From Paenibacillus ihbetae (GTDB lineage: Bacteria > Bacillota > Bacilli > Paenibacillales > Paenibacillaceae), in NCBI RefSeq assembly GCF_002741055.1, contig NZ_CP016809.1, forward strand, positions 2,006,501 through 2,070,500: a DNA stretch of 64,000 nucleotides. Reading direction: 5' to 3'. Made by a program: the position numbers and the translations under genes. A model generated the notes under the pieces. The model had not been told where the DNA came from, made no database searches, and worked only from the letters and a program-made list of their open reading frames with translations. Shown here piece by piece: positions 1-7,559 of the stretch; the stretch's first letter is position 1, and the number at the start of each line of letters is the position of its first letter.

Positions 1-132
1 TCCCAGCGAGATCTGATGCTCCACCAAACGCGATAACGACTCGAAATCGATGGATCCGTCCTCGTGCATAGGGGTCAATAATGCGGTAAATATGCCTTTA
101 AACTTGCTTCGTTCTCCAGTTACCAGGTTCAA
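1..132 (-). CDS. DapA/NanA-family aldolase, N-terminal fragment
   Basis: The visible 44 codons begin at a TTG (132) placed 8 nt after a GGAGGG site. They read a typical start of the DapA/N-acetylneuraminate lyase family, with FTALLTPMHEDGSID followed by the helix FESLSRLVEHQI. The GGAGGG directly follows the stop codon of the sialidase-like gene, so the two are translationally adjacent. In this family a Schiff-base lysine cleaves or forms a C-C bond with pyruvate. The sialidase neighbours make sialic acid lyase the best guess, but catalytic residues lie outside the window. Dihydrodipicolinate synthase or another keto-acid aldolase cannot be excluded. Confidence 0.75.
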   Translation of the reverse strand, partial: MNLVTGERSKFKGIFTALLTPMHEDGSIDFESLSRLVEHQISLG

Positions 133-146
133 GGGGAGTTCCCTCC

Positions 147-1187
147 TTATGGATTAGGTCTTAACAGAAAATCATCCTCATAAAAGCTGTACCCGCGGAT
201 TTGCGCTTTCGGCGCATCGTCGGCAATATATTGGACAACATAGATCTCCCCATCTTCAAATTGCACCCATCCCGAATAACCGAGATCGGCTGCCGGGCTG
301 CGGTCATAATCGATGGGCATGATTCTCGTCCACTGCTCCCGCCGCTCGGCCGCCTTTGCCGATTCCTGATCCGTCAGTGCGACAAAGAAGTTCTGCGTCC
401 AGGTGCCGAGCCAGCCTTTGCCGCCTTGCATGAAACGGTATGCGATCATAATGTTTCCGCTCTGCAGCATCCCCGCAACCGGACGATGACAACCGGGGAT
501 GGGGACGCGGTAGGGTCCGCTCCAGGTCTCGCCTTGGTCATAGGAAATCGATTTGTAACAATCGAGCCCCTGTCCGGAGTTCTCCCGCAGGAAGGCGACC
601 AGGGTTCCATCCGGAAGCGGGAGTATGCTTCCTTCGCACAGCTTCAGATCCGGATGCGAGGCCACAGTAACCGGTCCGTACCAATCTTCGCCTTGGTTAT
701 CCGAGTACCATAGACGCTGCTCGCTGACGCCTGTCTCCGCATTTCGCTCATGGGCGGACAGCAGCCACCGCCCGGATGCAAGCTCGCACAGCTTATCCGG
801 CACGATACCGGTAACCGGCGTCTCGATTGGCCCGGACCAGCGGTTCCCTTCGGCATCTCCAATCCATATATAATTCCGTCCCCCGTTCTCCTTCTTCTCC
901 CTAATCTCATCTGCGACGATAACGAGCCGGTCATCCCGCAGCCTCGAAATCCGGGCGCAATTCCAATAGGGAAGTCCTTTCGTCCATGCCGTGAACGGCT
1001 TTTTATCACTCCAGGTTCTTCCTTTATCCGTACTTTCAGTCAGCATCAGCCGCGTAGCCGACCGGTCGCCGTGATGCGTGCATTGGGAAAATACGCATAC
1101 CAGCTTGCCTGCTGCAGTAAGCGTGACATCGGGCCATGCCTCATACCATTCCTCGTCTCTGCTGATCGCAAACCTTTCAATCGCCAT
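147..1187 (-). CDS. Sialidase-like BNR/Asp-box protein, cytoplasmic
   Basis: A 346-residue beta-propeller-type protein without a signal peptide. Asp-box motifs are visible as STDKGRTW near residue 51, SDNQGEDW near 163 and SYDQGETW near 219, the pattern of BNR-repeat sialidases. The clear FRIP arginine motif of the larger sialidase next door is not seen, so catalysis is uncertain. The start ATG shares one base with the stop of the upstream secreted sialidase (TAATG), which implies coupled translation. The protein may act inside the cell on imported sialylated oligosaccharides, or it may be a related non-sialidase propeller enzyme. Confidence 0.75.
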   Translation of the reverse strand: MAIERFAISRDEEWYEAWPDVTLTAAGKLVCVFSQCTHHGDRSATRLMLTESTDKGRTWSDKKPFTAWTKGLPYWNCARISRLRDDRLVIVADEIREKKENGGRNYIWIGDAEGNRWSGPIETPVTGIVPDKLCELASGRWLLSAHERNAETGVSEQRLWYSDNQGEDWYGPVTVASHPDLKLCEGSILPLPDGTLVAFLRENSGQGLDCYKSISYDQGETWSGPYRVPIPGCHRPVAGMLQSGNIMIAYRFMQGGKGWLGTWTQNFFVALTDQESAKAAERREQWTRIMPIDYDRSPAADLGYSGWVQFEDGEIYVVQYIADDAPKAQIRGYSFYEDDFLLRPNP

Positions 1188-3931
1188 TAACGTTCATCCT
1201 CCTTAACTGTTCTCGTCACTTCCACAGTTATTGTCTTCGTGGTTGAATGCCCGGCCTTATCCCTTGCTTCATAGGTAATGATGTACGCCCGCTTCGCTCC
1301 GCGCCGATGGTTTGCGGCCAACAGCTGAAAGGACGTATCCGCTGTTCCGATGTCCGCATCCCGAATCCCTTCAAGACGGTCCGGCGTGCCTTCGGTTGTG
1401 ACAGACACCAATGCAATCGAAGCGATTCCGGATGATTCATCCTTGGTGTCGAGCGTCATCTCGATCGGCACCCATTTGCGATTTGGCGGCCAGAGGGCGT
1501 CCAGGTTCGGATTGACCGTAAGCTCCGGCTCCGTCTTGTCGATGGGAATCACTAAGGACCGGGTCTCTTCCACATTGCCGGCTCCGTCCCGGCTCCGGTA
1601 CTCCATTGTGGTGATTCCTTCCGCAGAGACCGAGACAGCTCCTGTATAATTCGTCCATTCCCCGCCGTTCAGCCGATATTCCGTGTCAGTCACCTTGGAG
1701 TCTTGATCCGCTGCCGTAAACTCCACCGTCACATCGGACGTATACCAGCCATTCATTCCGTCCGGCTCATTCGGCGTAATGACAGCCTTCGTAACCGGTG
1801 CGGCTGCGTCGAACGGAAGCTGATACAGCTTCCTGATGTCGGATGGATCCAAAGCATGGTGATATATCCTTACATCGTCCAGACTGCCGTTCCAATCCCG
1901 ATTGGCAACTGCGCCTTTATCAAAGCCGACCAGCGGCGGAGCGTCTTCGTTCGTCACATTCATAGCAGCACCGTCAAATTGGGCCGACGTTGCAGCCAGT
2001 TCCCCGTTAACGTACACCAGAAGATTGCCGCCCTGCCGGACACCGGCGACATGCGTCCATTCCCCGGGCTTGACCAGACCGGACGGCGTTGCGATGCCAA
2101 CCTCCCTGTTCAGCGGCAGACCGTTCAGATTCATCCGAACCGCACCGTTCTGTTCAACCGACATCCACCACTGCGGGACGCCCCGGCCGGCCGTTCCGTA
2201 CCATATCAACAGATGCCGCTGCCGGGAAAGCGTCGCCGGGTTGACCCAGGTCGCGAAGGTAAAATCGCCGGTTCCAAAATGGAGACCATCGGCGTTCGTG
2301 ATCTCGACGTGCGAACGCTGCGTGGCATCCAGATGCAGAACATGGCCCTGTCCATCGGAACGCACCGCCCCCGGCTGGATTACCGCGCCGTTCTTCAACA
2401 AGCCGGTATGTCCTCTGCCTGTCACATCCGTCACGCCTCCAACGCTTACCTGCTCGAAGTCCCAGTGCAGCAGCAGCTCCGGACGCGGTCTGGACCTATC
2501 CACCTCAATCGTATAGGTGCGCGTGCGGTGCCCAAGCCTGGCCGTAACGAGAAGCTTATCAAGTTCGCCAAGCCGGATCGTTCTTGGCACTCCTGGCGCT
2601 GCCGGCTCGCCCGCTATTTCAACTTCGACGCCATCTTTCGAAGCGATCGGCGTAACCGTCACCGCTTCGGTTCCTTCATACAATGTAAGGCGGTAATGCT
2701 CGATATCGCTCCTAAACACGGGGGACAGCGAGCCTTCCGAGAACACCAGGTCGTCCAGCTGCGCATCCTCCGTTTCGAACCAAGCCAGATTGAAGGTTGC
2801 AAACATGATTTTGTCATAAGGCGTATAACCCCCGCCTTCAAACAACAGACCTATCGTTCCGTCCGGCAGCACGGTGAGCGAGGAGTAGGCGGAATGTCCG
2901 CTGTATACCGTTTTCGCTACCGGCCAGGTGGCTCCGTCGTCATGGCTTAGGCGGACCGTCATATTTTCCCTGACGTTCTCGCTGGCCGGATTGGCGAAAA
3001 TCAGCAGCTTGCTGCCAAGATCATTATCGGCCGGCAAATAACGCACAATGCTCGCTTGCACAACCGGATCAATCAGCTCAGGCGCATAGTGCACAGGTGA
3101 CCAAGTCGCTCCTTGGTCTCTGCTTGTCGAGATTGCCCTCCGTTTCCGTTCTTTGTTGGCGGACAAGCGGTCGTTCCGCATCAAAGTGCCGTCCGTCAAT
3201 TCCACCACGGTGGCCTCGTTCGTATCCGCTTGAATATAGCCGCTCTGATACCAGGTTATGCCATGATCGTCGCTCTGGATGTTCCGGCCAATCGCCGGAA
3301 TCACCAGCCGCCCTTGGTTAGGTCCATGCCGAAGCTGAATGCCGCTTGCAGGCCCTGTTGCATCCCACCTTATATCAGGCGGCTGCACCTCCTCAAACCG
3401 ATTAACCGGCTCCGACCAGGAAGCTCCGTCATCGTCGCTGTATGCGCTCCAAATCGTGCGAACGCCCCTGCTCGTTCCATTGTTGATCTCCTCGATCGTG
3501 TCGTCGCCATAATTATGGTTCATAAATAACCATATGCGGCCATTGCTCTCATCTTGTACCGCTGTTGGATTGCCGCAGGTATCCGTGCCCATATCGCAGA
3601 CCTTTTGGAGCGGCCCCCATGTCGTGCCGCCGTCCATACTGCGCTTTAGCACAAGGTCGATGTCTCCCGTATCGGAAGCGCTGTTTTTCCGCCCCTCGGC
3701 GAACGCCAGCAGGGTTCCGTCCATGGTCGTCAACACGGTCGGAATGCGAAACGTATGATACCCTTCCGTTCCTGCCACGAACAAATCGATATTGCGAAAC
3801 TGCGCTTCCCCGTCGGCCGCGGCCTCAGCTTCGGCAGCTTTACTCAAGCTAACGGGGCCATGAGGGAAGCAGGCAGCAATAACAATAAACACCATCCAGC
3901 CAATAAACGCCTTGCGAAGCGGCCTCATCAC
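1187..3931 (-). CDS. Secreted multidomain exo-sialidase
   Basis: A 914-residue extracellular enzyme. Residues 1-35 form a signal peptide. The sialidase domain (about 45-390) has FRIPT at 61-65, Asp boxes SMDGGTTW, SDDDGASW, SRDQGATW and SHDDGATW, a likely catalytic Glu in EATVVEL (near 239) and the nucleophile Tyr in HSAYS (near 349). A cadherin-like sandwich (about 392-480), a LamG/concanavalin-like domain (about 485-695) and Ig-like modules follow. This matches large bacterial sialidases that bind and trim sialoglycans outside the cell. The GTG start (3931) lies 7 nt after AGGAGGG; ATG 3928 is an alternative. It follows the ABC permease gene closely and so shares its operon. Confidence 0.88.
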   Translation of the reverse strand: MMRPLRKAFIGWMVFIVIAACFPHGPVSLSKAAEAEAAADGEAQFRNIDLFVAGTEGYHTFRIPTVLTTMDGTLLAFAEGRKNSASDTGDIDLVLKRSMDGGTTWGPLQKVCDMGTDTCGNPTAVQDESNGRIWLFMNHNYGDDTIEEINNGTSRGVRTIWSAYSDDDGASWSEPVNRFEEVQPPDIRWDATGPASGIQLRHGPNQGRLVIPAIGRNIQSDDHGITWYQSGYIQADTNEATVVELTDGTLMRNDRLSANKERKRRAISTSRDQGATWSPVHYAPELIDPVVQASIVRYLPADNDLGSKLLIFANPASENVRENMTVRLSHDDGATWPVAKTVYSGHSAYSSLTVLPDGTIGLLFEGGGYTPYDKIMFATFNLAWFETEDAQLDDLVFSEGSLSPVFRSDIEHYRLTLYEGTEAVTVTPIASKDGVEVEIAGEPAAPGVPRTIRLGELDKLLVTARLGHRTRTYTIEVDRSRPRPELLLHWDFEQVSVGGVTDVTGRGHTGLLKNGAVIQPGAVRSDGQGHVLHLDATQRSHVEITNADGLHFGTGDFTFATWVNPATLSRQRHLLIWYGTAGRGVPQWWMSVEQNGAVRMNLNGLPLNREVGIATPSGLVKPGEWTHVAGVRQGGNLLVYVNGELAATSAQFDGAAMNVTNEDAPPLVGFDKGAVANRDWNGSLDDVRIYHHALDPSDIRKLYQLPFDAAAPVTKAVITPNEPDGMNGWYTSDVTVEFTAADQDSKVTDTEYRLNGGEWTNYTGAVSVSAEGITTMEYRSRDGAGNVEETRSLVIPIDKTEPELTVNPNLDALWPPNRKWVPIEMTLDTKDESSGIASIALVSVTTEGTPDRLEGIRDADIGTADTSFQLLAANHRRGAKRAYIITYEARDKAGHSTTKTITVEVTRTVKEDER

Positions 3932-3943
3932 AAACGAACCCTC

Positions 3944-4828
3944 CTAACCTTTAATGGAGCCGACCATAACCCCTTTAACGAAGTACTTCTGCAGAAACGG
4001 ATACACAAACAAGATGGGAAGCGTGCTGATGATAATAACCGCTGACTTCAAAGTGGCGGCCGGCGGCGGATTCCGCACGTATTCCAGCTGTGCCTCGTTT
4101 TGCGTAATCCCCGTCAGCAAAATATTGCGCATGATGACCTGGATCGGCATCTTGTTAATGTCATTGATATAGATCGATGCCCCGAACCAATCATTCCAAT
4201 GATGCACCGCATAGAACAAGCCAATCGTGGCCATCGCCGGCATGGAGAGAGGAATGACGATTTTGAACAGAATCAGCAGAGGCGTGGCTCCGTCAATGAC
4301 GGCGGATTCCTCCAGCTCCTCCGGCAGTCCCATGAAGAAATTCCGGAGAATAAACAAATTCCACGCGCTGACCAGGCTTGGAAAAATAAGCACCCACAGC
4401 GAATCCTTAAGTCCCAGCGTATCCATCAGCATATAATTAGGAATCAATCCGCCTTGGAATATCATGGTCAGAAAGATGAACAGCACCAGCCCGTTTCGGC
4501 CCGGCAAGCTCCGGCGCGCCAAGCCGTATGCCAGCATGGACGTGAACAGCAAATTGAGGAACGTGCCTACGATGACCCTGAAAAGCGTAACCTGATAAGC
4601 ATTCAAAATGATCTTCCCCCGGTTAAGAAGCACGTCATAGGCCGTAAAATCGAGCCTTTCCGGAATCAGCACGAATGCCCCCCGGCGCATGGATTCCTCT
4701 GCGCTGATGAACGACGTTGACAGCACCGCCAGAAACGGGATGACAAACATGAGGGACAAAAAGATCAGGAAAACAATGTTGGCAGCATCAAAAATACGTT
4801 CGCTTCTCGTCGGCTTTATTCCACCCAC
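3944..4828 (-). CDS. CUT1 sugar ABC transporter permease (LplC/YtcP type)
   Basis: A 294-residue inner-membrane permease with about six hydrophobic helices. It carries the EAA-type loop near residue 180 (LPEELEESAVIDGATP) that contacts the ATPase. The C-terminal ending in YFVKGVMVGSIKG is typical of LplC/YtcP-type permeases. Translation starts at GTG 4828, 6 nt after TAAGGAGGG. It pairs with the permease immediately upstream and the lipoprotein binding protein. No ATPase gene is in this operon, as is common for this class, which usually shares a housekeeping MsmX-type ATPase. The cargo is probably the oligosaccharide released by the linked sialidases. Confidence 0.9.
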   Translation of the reverse strand: MGGIKPTRSERIFDAANIVFLIFLSLMFVIPFLAVLSTSFISAEESMRRGAFVLIPERLDFTAYDVLLNRGKIILNAYQVTLFRVIVGTFLNLLFTSMLAYGLARRSLPGRNGLVLFIFLTMIFQGGLIPNYMLMDTLGLKDSLWVLIFPSLVSAWNLFILRNFFMGLPEELEESAVIDGATPLLILFKIVIPLSMPAMATIGLFYAVHHWNDWFGASIYINDINKMPIQVIMRNILLTGITQNEAQLEYVRNPPPAATLKSAVIIISTLPILFVYPFLQKYFVKGVMVGSIKG

Positions 4829-4839
4829 CGTATCCCTCC

Positions 4840-5796
4840 TTACCAGATTCCCGTTTGGTTCATCCGCTTCGCGAAATAATTCGCGCCCAAGATGAGCGTC
4901 ATGGCCAGAAGATTTTTGAATAAACCGACAGCCGTGGCAAATGAATAGTTAAGCGATGTCAGACCCTCTCTATACACATACGTGTCGATGATGTCAGCCA
5001 CCTCGTATACCGCAGGCGAATATAGCAGCAGCACCTTCTCGAACCCCGCGTTCAGCAATCCCCCGATCGACAGGATGAGCATGATGACAATGACATGCGA
5101 GATGCCTGGAAGCGTGATGTGCCATGCTTGACGAAACCGGTTGGCGCCGTCGATTTTTGCGGCTTCGTACAGTCCCGGGTCAATCCCGGCCATGGCTGCC
5201 AAATACAAGATCGTTCCCCATCCGACGGTCTGCCACACATGGGATACAACGAGGATGGACCGGAAATACTTGGGCTCCCCTAGGAACAGAATCGGCTCTC
5301 CGCCGAAAAACACGATGATCGCATTAAGCAATCCATTGTCCGTGGACAGCATCATCATGATGAGACCTGCAACCACGACCGTCGAGATGAAATGCGGTAA
5401 ATACGAAACGGTTTGCACGAACCGCTTGAATAGTCCGTTCTTCAGTTCATTCATCAAGAGTGCCAATACGATTGCAGCCGGGAAACCAAACAACAGATTG
5501 TAGAAGCTGATCAGAAACGTATTGCGGAGAACGTTCCAGAAATAATAGGATTGAAAGAAACGGACAAAATGATCGAAGCCCACCCATTCCCCCGTCATAA
5601 TCCCTTGTACTCCTTCAAACGGTGAAATGTTTTTGAATGAAATGATGACGCCAAACATGGGCACGTAGTCAAAAATAAGAAAGTACAGCAGGCCGGGCAG
5701 AATTAAGTAATAGTAGAACCGATGCTTTTTAACTGCAGTCCATCGGCTTTTGTTCTTGGGCACCGGCGGGGGAATCGTCGCAGCTTTAAGCTCCAT
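4840..5796 (-). CDS. CUT1 sugar ABC transporter permease (LplB type)
   Basis: A 318-residue membrane protein with six predicted transmembrane segments. An N-terminal cytosolic stretch carries the common KKHRFYYYLILPGLLYFLIF entry helix. The EAA loop DPGLYEAAKIDGANRFRQAW is near residue 205, and the protein ends NYFAKRMNQTGIW, characteristic of LplB-type permeases. Only 11 bp separate it from the second permease. The two should form the heterodimeric channel that receives substrate from the lipoprotein encoded just upstream. Specificity cannot be read from the sequence; the sialidase context suggests sialylated or related glycans. Confidence 0.9.
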   Translation of the reverse strand: MELKAATIPPPVPKNKSRWTAVKKHRFYYYLILPGLLYFLIFDYVPMFGVIISFKNISPFEGVQGIMTGEWVGFDHFVRFFQSYYFWNVLRNTFLISFYNLLFGFPAAIVLALLMNELKNGLFKRFVQTVSYLPHFISTVVVAGLIMMMLSTDNGLLNAIIVFFGGEPILFLGEPKYFRSILVVSHVWQTVGWGTILYLAAMAGIDPGLYEAAKIDGANRFRQAWHITLPGISHVIVIMLILSIGGLLNAGFEKVLLLYSPAVYEVADIIDTYVYREGLTSLNYSFATAVGLFKNLLAMTLILGANYFAKRMNQTGIW

Positions 5797-5815
5797 GATT
5801 AGCGCGCCTCCCGTT

Positions 5816-7360
5816 TTATTTTTTCAGCTCGTGATATTGCTTCGTGTATTCATCAATCCACATCTGCAGCCCCGCCTTATTCAGCTGTTCAATGTATTGA
5901 TCGAATTCGCTCAGTGGTCTTACGCCGGTTACAAACTTTACGAGCTCCTCGCTCCGCAAACGATCCAGATCCTCCAGCATGGGAACATTCTGCTTCAGCC
6001 GCTCCTTGTCGTAGACGACGGTCGCATCCAGCGGCATTTTGGCGGCGCCTATATTCGTAATTTCATGATTTAAGTAATCGGCGTGCATCTTCTTTACCGG
6101 ATCGCGGAAGGCGTATTTGTTCTCCGTGGCAAGGCCCAAAGAGAGCATATATTCGCCGGCATACCGAAGCTCGGGACTAAGCAGCTCGATCTCGAACTTC
6201 TGGTCATCTAAGTATTTCCAATTCTTGCCGAAGGCTGCGTTCAGGGTATTAGTCGGCAAGTCCTTGTATTGATAATTGATAAACTTGATTACAGCCTCGG
6301 GATTTTTGGCCTTTTTCGTAACCAGCATGCCCGTTGTATTTCCGCGTGACGCCGTCATCAGCTTGCCGGCAGGACCCGTAAGCTCCCTCGCAATCGCATA
6401 GTCCGCGCCTTCGGGAAGGTTTGGCTTGATCTGCGGGAACAGCAGCGTAATTCTTGAATACCACATGGAAGACATGCCCACCCGGTTGGTCTTCAGCAGC
6501 TCGAGCGGGTCAAATTTGGCAAAAGCCTCCTTGTAGATGTAGCCCTTCTGGTACCAGTCCGCCATCTTGGCCAAGAAATCCCGGTAGCCCGGCGCCAGCT
6601 CGACCGGTTTGATTTTATTATCCGCCGGGTCGAGCCAGTTGCTGTTGCCGCCTTCAACGAAGCCGCCCATGAGCGCATTATTGATTCCATTGATATCGGT
6701 CATCATGGGAATGGTATCCGCCTTGCCGTTGCCGTCAGGATCGCCCTCCTGGAACGCCTTCATCACCGCCTCGAGCTCATCGATCGTTTTCGGCATTTCC
6801 AAACCAAGCTTCTCCAGCCAATCTGTGCGGATCCATACCGGATAATGAACGGAAGGCAACCCGCGGGGAATCCCCCAGATCGTCCCGTCTTTATCGGTCA
6901 TATAATCCCAAGCTTCCTGCGGCCATGCCTTCAAAATGTCCTGGCCGTGCTCCTCCAGCAAATCGTTCAGCGGAATGATGGCCCCCTTCGAAGCATATTG
7001 ATCCCAATCCCCCTGAAATACATCCACTTGATCCTTGGACCCGAGCAGCAAATTCAGCTTTTCGCCCTCGGAGCCTTTCGGAGGCACAATGGCGATCGGC
7101 TCAATGCCGAGCTCTTCCATATACATCTGTTTTATTTCCTCCAACGCGTCCGGTACGCTGCCTTCCGGCTTCTGATTCAACGCTCCGGTATTCTGGTAAA
7201 TGTAAATTTTGGGCATTTCCCCGGAACCCTTGCCCGAACCTCCATCAGCACTCTTTGATCCGGTTGAAGCTCCATCGCCCCCGCTTCCTCCTCCTCCACA
7301 TGCCGCGATCGCCAGGACGAGCATGGCCGTCAGCGTGGTCTGTGCGAATTTTTTCATCAT
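5816..7360 (-). CDS. Sugar-binding lipoprotein of ABC transporter
   Basis: An extracellular solute-binding protein family 1 member of 514 residues. The start is ATG 7360, preceded by AGGAGGG; the open frame extends 13 codons further but lacks a site there. The signal peptide ends in a lipobox (LAIAACGG), followed by a Gly/Ser-rich tether, so the protein is anchored outside the membrane. The mature part has the WGIPRG and SMWYSR stretches usual in large LipO-type binding proteins. It is the first gene of the permease-sialidase operon. The upstream region holds a cre-like box, which suggests carbon catabolite control. Confidence 0.88.
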   Translation of the reverse strand: MMKKFAQTTLTAMLVLAIAACGGGGSGGDGASTGSKSADGGSGKGSGEMPKIYIYQNTGALNQKPEGSVPDALEEIKQMYMEELGIEPIAIVPPKGSEGEKLNLLLGSKDQVDVFQGDWDQYASKGAIIPLNDLLEEHGQDILKAWPQEAWDYMTDKDGTIWGIPRGLPSVHYPVWIRTDWLEKLGLEMPKTIDELEAVMKAFQEGDPDGNGKADTIPMMTDINGINNALMGGFVEGGNSNWLDPADNKIKPVELAPGYRDFLAKMADWYQKGYIYKEAFAKFDPLELLKTNRVGMSSMWYSRITLLFPQIKPNLPEGADYAIARELTGPAGKLMTASRGNTTGMLVTKKAKNPEAVIKFINYQYKDLPTNTLNAAFGKNWKYLDDQKFEIELLSPELRYAGEYMLSLGLATENKYAFRDPVKKMHADYLNHEITNIGAAKMPLDATVVYDKERLKQNVPMLEDLDRLRSEELVKFVTGVRPLSEFDQYIEQLNKAGLQMWIDEYTKQYHELKK

Positions 7361-7436
7361 AATCCCTCCTTCTACTTTGCGGGTCCACGATTCCAACATG
7401 GCCGGGACCTTCTGTCAGGTGACACCTTATCACGGA

Positions 7437-7451
7437 TTGTAAACGCTTTAA
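7437..7451. promoter_or_regulatory. cre-like box before the sialidase/ABC operon
   Basis: TTGTAAACGCTTTAA fits the CcpA consensus WTGNAANCGNWNNCW at all but one position. It lies about 80 bp upstream of the binding-protein start and just downstream of a weak promoter-like pair (TTGTTA, 16 bp, TACATT on the minus strand). This placement suits repression when preferred sugars are present. Confidence 0.65.
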
Positions 7452-7511
7452 ATGTAAAACGCCGTACATTTATAACAACATTTCTACTTATCAAATATTT
7501 GTTATGGAAGC

Positions 7512-7553
7512 TAAAAATCCCGGTACTCCTTGGACTGGAGTAAGGAGCCGGGA
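7512..7553 (-). terminator. Rho-independent terminator of the AraC regulator gene
   Basis: On the minus strand the arms TCCCGGCTCCTT and the near-complement ending in CCGGGA form a 12-bp stem with a small bulge, followed by a run of five T. It begins 7 bp after the stop of the regulator gene at 7560. Confidence 0.8.
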
Positions 7554-7559
7554 TCGATG

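Noticed and set aside
1703..2950. Large plus-strand frame (415 codons) inside the sialidase gene
   Set aside because: It lies wholly antisense to a well-supported gene, has no ribosome site and reads low-quality, Arg-rich protein.
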